A DNA stretch of 64,000 bases from Butyrivibrio sp. VCB2006. GTDB taxonomy: Bacteria > Bacillota > Clostridia > Lachnospirales > Lachnospiraceae. The stretch is taken from the NCBI RefSeq assembly GCF_000420945.1, contig NZ_ATVX01000008.1:117275-181274 (forward strand), read 5' to 3'. A program made the translations under genes and the position numbers. The notes under the pieces were generated by a model, which was not told the DNA's origin, did no database searches, and worked only from the letters and a program-made list of their open reading frames with translations. Numbering within the stretch: the first letter of the stretch is position 1; each line of letters opens with the position of its first letter. This document shows, one piece after another, positions 54,254 through 63,711 of this stretch.

Positions 54254-55384
54254 TCATAAATACGAATCGTGAATTATCCGCACAAATTCGATTCTGCCCT
54301 CAAGGGGAGCTCTCTGATCCATACTCTTTGTAAGAGGACAAAGCCACATTAGTTTCCCCTTTTCGTCACAGATGTCGCTGGCCGCATGGACAATTCCATC
54401 TCGTCTGCTGGTGGAAATCACACAGTACACAAGTTGCCTGCTGCCTGCGCCTTTAAGTTCCTCTTTTATCAAAGTTTCTATATCTGCTACCCCTTTAGTC
54501 AAATCGATTCTTGCAAGGGCTCTGCAGAAATTTAAGGCATGATCCATTGACGCTCCGGATTCAAGCCTTATAACTTCGCCTGTCACCTTGTCTTTGCCAT
54601 TAGTCAAAAGAGATACCGGCGTATTAGACTCTATGAATTTTGCTGAAAGAGACCTGGCAATTCTGATACAGTCCTCAATAAGCTCTGTCTCGAACAAAAT
54701 TCCCGGCTCTTCCACATTTAAGACAAGCACAACCTCCGGACTTGAAGTATAGTCATGGAGATTGACCTTCATGGCTCCGGTTCTGGCACTGGCTTTCCAG
54801 TTGATATCAGACATCTGATCTGTTGGCGCGTAGTCACGAATTCCTCTGAAGGTGAAATTATCCTCATAGATAAACCTCTGGGACTGCACCTCCCCCATAA
54901 GCTGCTGGAACGGAATTTCTATCTTTTCCATCTCCATAAGCCTTGGGTACACATACATACTGGTTCTTTGCTTGCGATCAGCATAGTGGATATCAGAGCT
55001 AAAAAGATCCGACGCCACAAGGGAAGTCTGCAGGATACTGTAAAAGCCTCTCTTTTTGCAATCCATGACAAGGTTTCTGGTTATCTTTTCATAAAAGCGA
55101 AGGCTGAAAACGTCGATAACATTAACTCTGTCCGTAACCGAAGCATTGGTAGTGTCCTTAAAAAAGAGCCCGATGTCAGTTTGAAAGTTCACCTGCAAAA
55201 TGTGAAGGGGTATGAAATTTCTATTGGTTATTACTTCCGTAAGAGCTGCCTCATCTCCCTCTGTAACAGCCTCAGAGCCAAACTTAAGTTCTGCGGAAAG
55301 GCCCTTTTGCCAGTATCTGTTAAAGATGCGGCGCTCAGCCATGTACAGAAGGATAAGCACAATCGGAATTAGAATTATGGGCAT
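54254..55384 (-). CDS. DUF58 domain protein
   Basis: 376 residues. One N-terminal hydrophobic segment (about 2-12) leads to the DUF58 core: FRGIRDYAPTDQMSDINWKA (about 183-202), the family signature, followed by a von Willebrand-A-like region (VVLVLNVEEPG). DUF58 proteins co-occur with MoxR ATPases and are thought to be their partners. AAAGG precedes ATG. It lies 15 bases after the moxR gene. Confidence 0.92.
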   Translation of the reverse strand: MPIILIPIVLILLYMAERRIFNRYWQKGLSAELKFGSEAVTEGDEAALTEVITNRNFIPLHILQVNFQTDIGLFFKDTTNASVTDRVNVIDVFSLRFYEKITRNLVMDCKKRGFYSILQTSLVASDLFSSDIHYADRKQRTSMYVYPRLMEMEKIEIPFQQLMGEVQSQRFIYEDNFTFRGIRDYAPTDQMSDINWKASARTGAMKVNLHDYTSSPEVVLVLNVEEPGILFETELIEDCIRIARSLSAKFIESNTPVSLLTNGKDKVTGEVIRLESGASMDHALNFCRALARIDLTKGVADIETLIKEELKGAGSRQLVYCVISTSRRDGIVHAASDICDEKGKLMWLCPLTKSMDQRAPLEGRIEFVRIIHDSYL

Positions 55385-55399
55385 GCTTGTACCTTTTTA

Positions 55400-56350
55400 T
55401 TATTTATTCGCAAATCCGGTTTCCGTTGGGACTGTAACCTCTGTTAATATCTCTTCGATTACTGCCTTGGCATTTTTTGATGCACCATATCCGCCGGAAA
55501 GAATAAGTCTATGAGCCAGAACAGGAACGGCCAGCAGTTTAATATCCTCCGGAGTTACATAGGCCCTGTCATTAGCGTAGGCCAGAACCTTGGCACAATA
55601 TAAAAGCGCAAGGCTTCCTCTTGGACTAACCCCAGAGTTCACATCGGTTCTGTTTCTGGTGGCATCCACAATGTCTGTGATATATGCCATAAGATCAGGA
55701 TGTACTTCAACCTTCATGGCTTCACTTCGCATGGTAAGTATGTCTTCCAAAGTGGCAACACTACTCAGTTCATCCAGCTTCTCGTTCTTATTTCCCTCCT
55801 GGAACCTCCTTAGAATTTCAAGCTCCTGTTTTTTTCCGGGAAAGCCCATGGACAGTTTCATGATAAATCTGTCAAGCTGAGCCTCAGGAAGAGGGAAAGT
55901 TCCACTGGTCTCAATGGGATTCTGGGTAGCTATTACAAAGAATGGCTCGTCAAGTTTCCTGGTCTTACCGTCAATTGTAACCTGTCTCTCCTCCATACAT
56001 TCAAGGAGTCCTGCCTGAGTTCTGGGAGTTGCTCTGTTAATCTCATCAGCCAGGAGGATATTGCAAAAAACCGGTCCCGGATTAAATACAAATTCCCCCT
56101 TGGCTGCCTGATAAACATTTAGTCCTGTAATATCAGATGGCAAAAGATCAGGCGTAAACTGTATTCTGTTGTAGGAGCCCGAAATGGACCTTGATAGAGC
56201 CTTGGCCAGCATAGTCTTACCGGTTCCGGGAACATCCTCCAAAAGGACATGTCCTCCGGCCACCATGCTGCACAGAGTCAAAAGAATAGTCTCATCCTTT
56301 CCTACAATTATCTTAGAAATATTCTCTTTAATTGCCTGAATCTTATTCAT
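55400..56350 (-). CDS. MoxR-family AAA+ ATPase
   Basis: 316 residues. Walker A is DVPGTGKTML (about 38-47), Walker B NILLADEINRATP, sensor TQNPIE, and TFPLPEAQLDRF (MoxR signature). These ATPases act as chaperones that mature or activate partners in the adjacent genes, here DUF58 and DUF4129 and possibly the preceding giant protein. GGGAG precedes ATG, and the gene follows the giant protein by 26 bases. Confidence 0.94.
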   Translation of the reverse strand: MNKIQAIKENISKIIVGKDETILLTLCSMVAGGHVLLEDVPGTGKTMLAKALSRSISGSYNRIQFTPDLLPSDITGLNVYQAAKGEFVFNPGPVFCNILLADEINRATPRTQAGLLECMEERQVTIDGKTRKLDEPFFVIATQNPIETSGTFPLPEAQLDRFIMKLSMGFPGKKQELEILRRFQEGNKNEKLDELSSVATLEDILTMRSEAMKVEVHPDLMAYITDIVDATRNRTDVNSGVSPRGSLALLYCAKVLAYANDRAYVTPEDIKLLAVPVLAHRLILSGGYGASKNAKAVIEEILTEVTVPTETGFANK

Positions 56351-56376
56351 GTCTGATTACTCCCAAAAGTTTACTT

Positions 56377-59300
56377 TTATGGTTCTATAGGCACAATCTT
56401 GAAGGTTGCATAGTTGCCACCGATTGCCTTCTTTGAGCTGCTTACGGACTTAGCAAATACTGTAGCCGTTCCTACATCTTTGTTATCAAAAAGAACAAAC
56501 TCATAATCCTCTTTTTCTTTTAGTCCGCGCTTCGAAGCTGGGACATAGTCTTTGCCTACGCCAGGAACATTTAATTGAAGTCTTGGCACAATATCATCCC
56601 CTGTGTAAGTCTTCGAAGAAATATTCAGCTTTTTGCTGCCTTCCTCTCCAATAACTGCTTTTGATAAGTCGATAACGTCGTCACCGGAAAGTTTCTTAAT
56701 AGTATAACAGTTGTTAATTCTCACTAGATTTAAAGCATAGTTTCCTTTTCCCTTTAGGACTAGGGAAACAGAAGCTTCTTTTTCCTTATCACTTAGCGAG
56801 AACTTTTTATCTTTGGTAATATTCTTGTCACCCACAAAGTAGTTAACTGTGTAGCTACTCTGATCAATGAGCTTACCATCTGCAGTCACATAAACCTTTG
56901 ACAGATACTGTCCCGGTCCTGTGTATGGAAGATCCGCAGCAATTGCTGATACATTTAGCTGATCAAATTGCGCTTTCTCAATAACAAAGGTTCCTCTGAT
57001 ACTCGCGCGACCCTCATAATTACCCTTAAAGATTACCATATACCTGGCAGTCTTGGTAGCCTTATTATTATCCATATAGTCAACTGTGTAGTCTTTACCT
57101 TCTTCCAGAATTTTGGAAGTTTTGCCGAGGGTTGCGGTAACTTTTACAGGTGGTCTTACACCTCCTGGCTTATAGTATACTTTTTCGGTAATTTCAGCCT
57201 TAACTACGGACTTATTCACATCAGGGAGAATGTCGAAGTAAAGGGTACTGTCTCCATAATATCCACTACCGGTCAGAGCCGTTACACGTGCCTTGGCAAG
57301 TCCCACATTAATATTATCCTCGTATAGAATAGTGAATTTATCTTTCGGAAGAATATTACCATTTCCATCCTTAATAGATAACATATCAGGATCAAGCTCT
57401 TTGGGCATGCCGTCATAGGTATAGGCAAAATGCGCCATTATCTTTTGGTTGTCTGCCTCAGCATTACTTAGAAGGTTTAATATCACACCCGAAATGGCAC
57501 CAGCGTAATTGCCTTTACCTGATATAGTCAGTCTAATATTCTGCTTGGCATCATTCTCAGTAAATGTAAGTTTTCCTATATTACTGGTTAGATCATAGTC
57601 TCTGCTTGTAAGCTTATGGCCATTGTAGTACATGACAACGTAAATCTTGCCATCCTTGTCACCAATTGGAGCCATCACATCATACAATGTAATTCCTTCT
57701 GAAGGCTTGGTGCCATATCCAATATACTTTGGCAAGATGTAGAAATATAGCCTGTCTGCGCCTTTGTAATTGCCCTTATAGGTGATTGTTACAACTGCAG
57801 GCTTATCTTCTTTTGACACATTTATGTTATTGCTATAACTTAAGGTATAATCAATTCCCTCCCTAAGGGTTACATAGCTATTTTTTCTGTCCTTAACAAC
57901 AACTTTAGGTTCTATTTCTTCTGCAGTATAGGTAACATTATATCTTCCGGATCTTCGTTCCAGTCCATTTTCGGTTATCAATTCTGCAATGAGATCTCTA
58001 GGCGCAGGTGCCGCAGAAATCGTAATGTCTTTTGCCATATTTCCATCTTCATCTACTACTGTAGTAACTTGACTGTTCACAAAGATGGCATTGCCCATTT
58101 TTCCATCCGGTGGATTTTTGATCATCAATAACGGATCGATTATTATTTCTCCGTTCTTAACAGCATATAAACCGGCTTCCTTACTTTCTATTTTCAAGGT
58201 TCCACCCTTCATATTCATGATGGTACTGATAGAACCTTCGCCGCCCAAAATAAAGCCATAGGTAGTTCCACTTATTTCAAGGTTTGCATCACTTAGATTA
58301 ATCTCTTTGGCATTCTGGGTAAAAATACCCATTTCCTTGGCATTTATTGATATATCATCACTAAGAGTAAGCGTTGCGCCCTTTCTTACAATTATTCCAC
58401 CGTATGCATTCTTATTATCAAACTTAACCTTTCCCTTAATAGTTAAATCTTCATCTGTTATCAGCATAAAGTCAGCAACAATTTGATGATACCTGGATTT
58501 GGTTATGGTTGCATCAGCGAAGGATAGTGTCTTGGAATCCCTGTCGTAATGAACCATACCATCTCCAAGAACATCACTGGAATTTCTTTGGTTTATCTGA
58601 ACTCCACCTACCCAAATATTATATTCAGGTATTTTATCCCAGGTCGCTAACAGAGAAATATCTTCTGTAACCTGCTTCGAAAAATCAAATTTCTTGCCAT
58701 CATACATATACACCCATGAATTAAAATAATGCGTATCCGAAACCGGATCAGCCGGTGCTACTGTGCACCTTCCACTCACAACTATTTGTGTGGCATATGG
58801 TTCCTTGTTATCTCTGGTTGTATAGTAGCTTACGGTGCAGGTGTTATCGCTAACAGCTGCAGCAGGTATCTCGCAAGGATATGAAGCATAGTCCGTTTCA
58901 TCCTCCTCATTCCATTTCTCTGCCAGCAAGTATACATGATATTTTTCATCCCAGTCATTAAAATCAAGATTCTCAGGTAAGGTAAAAGAAACAACTCCAC
59001 CTTTACTATAATCCTTAGGAGATTTCAGATTCTCATACAGCAAAAGAGAAGCACCACTTTTGTTTAGTCCTCCACTATACTTCTCGTCCAGTATCATTAC
59101 TGAAATAGCATTATTATCTCCATTAGCACAATAAGGAATACTCACTTTTCCATCTTTGATTGATGCCTTGTTTTTATTCTTTGAATCAAAATTAATAGAA
59201 GATGATCCTATGATAGTAAACTTAAAAGTGCGGTCAGCAATCTTTGAGGAAAAAAGAATATTGGTCTTCTTTATGTTACAGGCAGGACTTACCCCAATAA

Positions 59301-59901
59301 ATTTATTTTCTTTGTATGTATTTGACCACTCAGCCTTTTCAGTATTAAATAAATTAACAGAAATAATCTCTGCATACGAAGGAGCTCTATCGCAGGAGCG
59401 CAGCCAATATTGTTTGTGGTAATCATCTCCAAAGTGTTTGTGACATATATAAAAATTGTGTTCACTATCAAAAAACTCATCTGAAGAAGGGACAAAAAAT
59501 CTGTCATATTCAAGTTTTTCATACTCAGCGTATTTTCCGGAAGGATTAGTCAGACACTCCGGAACAATACTAAGTTCTGCTTCCGTAAACTCTTTGGGAA
59601 AATCTTTACTTAAAAAAGAACGAACCATAGAATGAGACCAGGCATAGTTCTTATCAGTCTTCGTATCTTCAGTAAATGCCATTTCTTCAACAACTTCCAG
59701 CATATCCAGATACATTGTCGGTTCATCACTATGCGCATCAAATCCTGTAACTCCACTCTGCATGACCCTCCACCTAAGCTTTTTCCCCTTGTACTTGCCA
59801 AAATAGACACGACTGCTACTGCCAGTATTGTTATTAAATGCCTGTCGAATTTCACTGGTTGCATAGGTAGTGTTTTCCATGTTCTTTGTAAAATAGCCCA
59901 T
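56377..59901 (-). CDS. Large beta-rich multidomain protein without signal peptide (DUF6273, InlB-like and Ig-like repeats)
   Basis: 1174 residues. Order: a DUF6273-like N-terminal domain (about 20-215; WLRSCDRAPSYAEIISV, IGVSPACNIK), a beta domain (about 240-350), an InlB/Listeria-Bacteroides-type repeat (about 375-435), a domain opening EYNIWVGGVQINQRN and rich in short beta turns (to about 660), then several repeats of the YTYDGMPKELDP / YTGDDIVPRL type to the end. These are normal in exported surface proteins of Lachnospiraceae, but there is no N-terminal signal, membrane segment or sorting signal. AGGGGG before the ATG at 59901 sets the start; the longer frame overlaps the site. It heads the MoxR operon. 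Confidence 0.82.
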   Translation of the reverse strand: MGYFTKNMENTTYATSEIRQAFNNNTGSSSRVYFGKYKGKKLRWRVMQSGVTGFDAHSDEPTMYLDMLEVVEEMAFTEDTKTDKNYAWSHSMVRSFLSKDFPKEFTEAELSIVPECLTNPSGKYAEYEKLEYDRFFVPSSDEFFDSEHNFYICHKHFGDDYHKQYWLRSCDRAPSYAEIISVNLFNTEKAEWSNTYKENKFIGVSPACNIKKTNILFSSKIADRTFKFTIIGSSSINFDSKNKNKASIKDGKVSIPYCANGDNNAISVMILDEKYSGGLNKSGASLLLYENLKSPKDYSKGGVVSFTLPENLDFNDWDEKYHVYLLAEKWNEEDETDYASYPCEIPAAAVSDNTCTVSYYTTRDNKEPYATQIVVSGRCTVAPADPVSDTHYFNSWVYMYDGKKFDFSKQVTEDISLLATWDKIPEYNIWVGGVQINQRNSSDVLGDGMVHYDRDSKTLSFADATITKSRYHQIVADFMLITDEDLTIKGKVKFDNKNAYGGIIVRKGATLTLSDDISINAKEMGIFTQNAKEINLSDANLEISGTTYGFILGGEGSISTIMNMKGGTLKIESKEAGLYAVKNGEIIIDPLLMIKNPPDGKMGNAIFVNSQVTTVVDEDGNMAKDITISAAPAPRDLIAELITENGLERRSGRYNVTYTAEEIEPKVVVKDRKNSYVTLREGIDYTLSYSNNINVSKEDKPAVVTITYKGNYKGADRLYFYILPKYIGYGTKPSEGITLYDVMAPIGDKDGKIYVVMYYNGHKLTSRDYDLTSNIGKLTFTENDAKQNIRLTISGKGNYAGAISGVILNLLSNAEADNQKIMAHFAYTYDGMPKELDPDMLSIKDGNGNILPKDKFTILYEDNINVGLAKARVTALTGSGYYGDSTLYFDILPDVNKSVVKAEITEKVYYKPGGVRPPVKVTATLGKTSKILEEGKDYTVDYMDNNKATKTARYMVIFKGNYEGRASIRGTFVIEKAQFDQLNVSAIAADLPYTGPGQYLSKVYVTADGKLIDQSSYTVNYFVGDKNITKDKKFSLSDKEKEASVSLVLKGKGNYALNLVRINNCYTIKKLSGDDVIDLSKAVIGEEGSKKLNISSKTYTGDDIVPRLQLNVPGVGKDYVPASKRGLKEKEDYEFVLFDNKDVGTATVFAKSVSSSKKAIGGNYATFKIVPIEP

Positions 59902-60037
59902 TTGTATACCCCCTAGTATCACATAAAGCCGTCAACAAGTTGCTTACGCAAACTATTTTACACGTTTTATCGTATATATTAAATATGTGCTTAATCGATT
60001 TTTAACACTTCCTTTATTTCGTTTTTATTAGTACAAT

Positions 60038-60069
60038 ATAAAGTGAACATTGTCGCTATCATAAAGTGA
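60038..60069 (+). repeat. Direct repeat at the diguanylate cyclase promoter
   Basis: ATAAAGTGA occurs at 60038-60046 and 60061-60069, 23 bp apart (about two helical turns), both followed by similar words (ACATTGTC, CATGTC). The first copy directly follows a -10 TACAAT (60032-60037). It may be a regulator site at the start of transcription. Confidence 0.45.
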
Positions 60070-60091
60070 CATGTCAATCGAGGGGTGGATA

Positions 60092-61174
60092 ATGCGAATA
60101 TTTACAAATGCCAGGACGATAATCGATCTGTACAAAGATTATCGTTCTATGGATAATGAAGATCGCCAGGATTTCTATCAATCCAAGTGCGATTATTATC
60201 AGAACTATGTGGAGATCAGCCTTGTGGCGGGGGTCCTTATTTCTATTACCTATATAATCTCCGACTATCTTTTAAACGGATCTTTTTTGCCTACCCTTAT
60301 TCCAAGATTCTCAGTTTTACCAGCTTTGGCAGTATTCCTAATAGTCACGCGCTTTTTTAAGGGGCGCAAGATGAGTGTGTTTATGGACTTTTTGCTGGCA
60401 CACTGTATAGTGCTTGCAACCATCTGGGCAATCTATCACCTCGAAGACAAGATACATGCAAGCGAAGGCTTCATCATAATGAACATCGTTTTCATGACTG
60501 TTGGCTTCGTTGCAAGGCCAAGAGAAACCTTCTTTTCATCTTTGATATTCATAGCCGAGATACTAATATCAAACAGCTTCAATCACTATTCAAATTTGGA
60601 TATCATTTTGGCTCTTCAGATTCCTCTTATGGTGGCTGTTTTCATATCTCACGGACTTCTTATGCTCTTTTACCTGGATCACTACAGAACCAGGCAGGAA
60701 CTTGAGCTGGCTATGGTCACAGACCCTCTTACCCAGGTTTATAACAGACACCTTTTGGAAAAGATTGTTACTAAGAATGCATTGAAAGATGTTGATGGCC
60801 CCGTTGCCATTGCCATGCTTGATATAGACTACTTCAAGCAGGTCAACGATGAACACGGTCATTACACCGGTGATTTGACCCTTCTGTACATGGGTCAGAA
60901 GCTGGCTAAGGGAACTCATGAAGATGATTACGTAATCAGATATGGCGGCGAAGAATTCATAATAATTCTCAAGAACTGCGACGTCAATAACGCCTGTGCC
61001 CGCATGGAGCAGTTTAGACAGGATATAGAAAATGCTAAGGATACACCGGTTCCGTTTACAATTTCCGTCGGTGTATCCCGCTACAATGGAGACTTCAGCA
61101 AGTCAATCCAAAACGTTGACAACGCACTGTATAAGGCCAAAAACGGTGGCCGTAACAGGGTTGTGGTAGTTTAA
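60092..61174 (+). CDS. Membrane-bound diguanylate cyclase (GGDEF)
   Basis: 360 residues: about six membrane segments (about 40-200) then a GGDEF domain. The catalytic motif is GGEEF (about 285-289), with metal-binding MLDIDYFKQVND. The position of the inhibitory I-site (RxxD) reads HEDD, so allosteric product inhibition is probably lost. It makes cyclic di-GMP, which could act through the PilZ protein at 3.2 kb. GAGGGG lies 6 bases before the ATG at 60092; the earlier ATG at 60071 has no site. Confidence 0.92.
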   Translation: MRIFTNARTIIDLYKDYRSMDNEDRQDFYQSKCDYYQNYVEISLVAGVLISITYIISDYLLNGSFLPTLIPRFSVLPALAVFLIVTRFFKGRKMSVFMDFLLAHCIVLATIWAIYHLEDKIHASEGFIIMNIVFMTVGFVARPRETFFSSLIFIAEILISNSFNHYSNLDIILALQIPLMVAVFISHGLLMLFYLDHYRTRQELELAMVTDPLTQVYNRHLLEKIVTKNALKDVDGPVAIAMLDIDYFKQVNDEHGHYTGDLTLLYMGQKLAKGTHEDDYVIRYGGEEFIIILKNCDVNNACARMEQFRQDIENAKDTPVPFTISVGVSRYNGDFSKSIQNVDNALYKAKNGGRNRVVVV

Positions 61175-61181
61175 GGATAGT

Positions 61182-62135
61182 CTATTCTTTATAAGAGAAA
61201 ATCGGTTTTCCGGAGTCGTCAAAGCGAATAGGCATGAGCATTGCATGCCTGTTTGGATTGTACAGCGGATCTCCTTCTATTATAGATTCTGTTCTGGCGT
61301 GATAAACCAGTATGGGCTGGCCCTCTTCATCGATCGTGAATGAATTGTGCCCCGGGCCATATATTCCGCATGTCTCATCGCTCTTAAGTACAGGATATCT
61401 TTCCTTGCTCCAGGATATGGGATCAAGAAGATCAGCATCTTCATCAGATGTGAGCATTCCCATACAGTATGGCGCACCGGTCTCACTAGCAGAATAGGTA
61501 AGATATATTTTACCTGCATTCTTTAATATGGCAGGGCCTTCATTAACCCAAAAGCCTACTCTTTCCCAGTCATAATCCGGTGTTGTCAGCATCACCTGCA
61601 CAGTTTCCAATTCGTAAGGACTCTTCATCTTGGCAATATAGAGGTTTGAGATCATCTTACCAACACCTACTTTTTCTGCCCAGATATAATACCAATCCCC
61701 CCTGTGTTCAAATACAGTGGCATCTAAAGAAAACGCTCTAAAAGAGAATTCATCATCCAAAGCGCATTTCATTTTTCCCATTTCAATCCACTCATCGGCA
61801 ATAGGGTCTTCTCCCTGACATTCAAGCACATAAGGTCTGATAAGCCACTTATCTTCTGCACTTCCTGCAGCAAAGTATATATACCATTTTCCCATCACAT
61901 AATGTAATTCGGGTGCCCAAATATGCTCTCCCATGATTCCTTTATCATGTTTAAGCCATATGGTATGCTCCTTAGCCTCAGCAAGGCCATAAAGAGTTTC
62001 TGACCTTCGTAATATGATTCTGTCATAGGCAGGAACAGATGCCGTAAAATAGTAAAAGCCATCATGAGCCTTTAAGACATATGGATCCGCTCTCTGTAAG
62101 ATCCAGGGCTTATTGTATATTGCTTCCTTATCCAT
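61182..62135 (-). CDS. Glycoside hydrolase family 43, cytoplasmic
   Basis: 317 residues, five-bladed propeller family; members cleave arabinose or xylose from plant polysaccharides. Acid residues: catalytic base in LQRADPYVLK (Asp about 15), a central Asp in LDATVFEH, and NEGPAIL for the acid. No signal peptide, so it likely acts on imported oligosaccharides. The frame extends to 62237, but GGAGG 7 bases before the ATG at 62135 fixes the start. It lies 23 bases after the GH43 lipoprotein gene. Confidence 0.88.
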   Translation of the reverse strand: MDKEAIYNKPWILQRADPYVLKAHDGFYYFTASVPAYDRIILRRSETLYGLAEAKEHTIWLKHDKGIMGEHIWAPELHYVMGKWYIYFAAGSAEDKWLIRPYVLECQGEDPIADEWIEMGKMKCALDDEFSFRAFSLDATVFEHRGDWYYIWAEKVGVGKMISNLYIAKMKSPYELETVQVMLTTPDYDWERVGFWVNEGPAILKNAGKIYLTYSASETGAPYCMGMLTSDEDADLLDPISWSKERYPVLKSDETCGIYGPGHNSFTIDEEGQPILVYHARTESIIEGDPLYNPNRHAMLMPIRFDDSGKPIFSYKE

Positions 62136-62158
62136 ACTGTTACCTCCAAATATCAACC

Positions 62159-63277
62159 TTATTTTATGCTGACGCCGTCGCATTTCGGCACAATGTCTAT
62201 GCTTCCATCCTCGTTGTAGGTGAATTCTGCAACGCATACACTTCTGTGGAACAAGCTTCCTCCGGGAAGATCACCTGTATGGTAAAAGAGATATGAATGT
62301 CCCTTAAAATCTGCGATTCCCGGATGGTTAGTAAATACGCCTCCCTCTTCTGTCATGAGAACTCCACCGTATTTCCAAGGGCCTGTGGGTGATTCTGATG
62401 TAGAGTAAGCAAGATGTTCATTCTGCTGCCCTACTGCAAAAGCTGCGTATACCATGTAGTAAAGACCATTTCTTTTATAAAACCATGGACCTTCTCCATA
62501 GGATGTGCCTGTGTCGTGGCTTCCCTTTGCAAAAGACTCCTCGGTCATAGGAACCTTAACTACTCCCACCTCTTTGTTGTAGGTGATCATATTCTCATTA
62601 AGGAGCACATATCTCAACTCCGGATTTCCAAAGTAAAGATAGGCCTGCCCATCATCATCAATAAACACTGTGGGATCAATATCGTTCCAGTCACCTTCAT
62701 CTACAAGAGGATAACCCAGGTCTTTGAATGGGCCTGTTGGACTGTCTGAAATACCAACAGCTATTGCCATTCCGCCATTTCTCTTGTGTACAGGACAGTA
62801 CAGATAGAACTTGCCATTTCTTTCTACCGCCTGTGGTGCCCAGGCTCTTGAATCAGCCCAGCCAATATCATCCAGCGAAAAGATACAGCCGTGGTCTTCC
62901 CAGTTAACCATGTCCTTGGTTGAGAAGCATCTCCAGTCATTCATTGTATAGAAATCATTAACCAGCTCATCCTCATCATGAGTTGTATAAAGATAAAGAG
63001 TATCTCCATACACCATCGGTGCAGGATCAGCTGTATATATGTTTTTAATTATTGGATTTTCATGAAAGGTCTTTTCTTCTGTCATTTCCTCTGTCTCCGT
63101 TGTTGTCGGCTCTTCTATGTTTTCTTCAGTATACTCTTCACTGCTTATGGCACTACTTGCGTGAATACTAACATCATTGTCAAAATTACCACTTATATCT
63201 GCGTAGGTATTACACCAAGTACAGCCTTGAATAGTTATCGCAATTAGAATAATTACGCCAAGAACATTTCTACGCAA
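62159..63277 (-). CDS. Glycoside hydrolase family 43 lipoprotein
   Basis: 372 residues. Lipoprotein signal with lipobox IQGC (Cys 19) and a Glu/Thr-rich linker (about 35-70), then a GH43 propeller: YTADPAPMVYGDTLYLYT (base Asp about 83), NDIDPTVFIDDDG for the pKa-modulating Asp, and YGEGPWFYKR for the acid Glu. Extracellular arabinan/xylan debranching is the likely role. The start is TTG with GGGGAG 7 bases upstream. It overlaps the small membrane-protein gene by 25 bases. Confidence 0.88.
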   Translation of the reverse strand: MRRNVLGVIILIAITIQGCTWCNTYADISGNFDNDVSIHASSAISSEEYTEENIEEPTTTETEEMTEEKTFHENPIIKNIYTADPAPMVYGDTLYLYTTHDEDELVNDFYTMNDWRCFSTKDMVNWEDHGCIFSLDDIGWADSRAWAPQAVERNGKFYLYCPVHKRNGGMAIAVGISDSPTGPFKDLGYPLVDEGDWNDIDPTVFIDDDGQAYLYFGNPELRYVLLNENMITYNKEVGVVKVPMTEESFAKGSHDTGTSYGEGPWFYKRNGLYYMVYAAFAVGQQNEHLAYSTSESPTGPWKYGGVLMTEEGGVFTNHPGIADFKGHSYLFYHTGDLPGGSLFHRSVCVAEFTYNEDGSIDIVPKCDGVSIK

Positions 63278-63654
63278 AGCTGCACTCCCCTTGATAACGC
63301 AAACAATATAACAAGCGCTGCTATGCTCATTCCCCAGAACTGTGCACTGTTATACTTGAAGTTCTTCCAGCATTTACCGATTCTAAACAGTGCAATGAAA
63401 TAGAATGCCATGAAGGGAATCATTACAAATGCAAGATACTGATACGAAGCCAGGAAGAATACAAACATTCCTACCATTGTACCTGCCCATAATTTCATAA
63501 GAGAATCCTTAGGGTGTTTATCTGTAACCTCTGTAGTTCTTTCATTTATCTCATCTACGTCCATGTATATCTTCTTGAAATTCACAGTAAATCTGCCTTC
63601 ATAATCCTTGATGGCCTGTGCTTCATAATCTAAATTTTCACCCCAATTACCCAT
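63253..63654 (-). CDS. Small membrane protein, function unknown
   Basis: 133 residues: a soluble N-terminus (about 1-52) followed by two or three hydrophobic segments (about 54-72, 75-90 and 108-128). No recognised family. AGGAGG precedes ATG at 9 bases. It is the first gene of the GH43 operon and overlaps the next gene by 25 bases. The 14-copy heptamer repeat begins 57 bases upstream of its start. Confidence 0.72.
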   Translation of the reverse strand: MGNWGENLDYEAQAIKDYEGRFTVNFKKIYMDVDEINERTTEVTDKHPKDSLMKLWAGTMVGMFVFFLASYQYLAFVMIPFMAFYFIALFRIGKCWKNFKYNSAQFWGMSIAALVILFALSRGVQLCVEMFLA

Positions 63655-63711
63655 TTATGTGGTCCTCCTGATGTGTCTTTATCTATTTGTAGCTCTAATA
63701 TTCTGCGTTTT

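Noticed and set aside
59902..60091. Cyclic di-GMP riboswitch upstream of the cyclase or the giant protein
   Set aside because: The conserved GEMM core sequences were not found on either strand.
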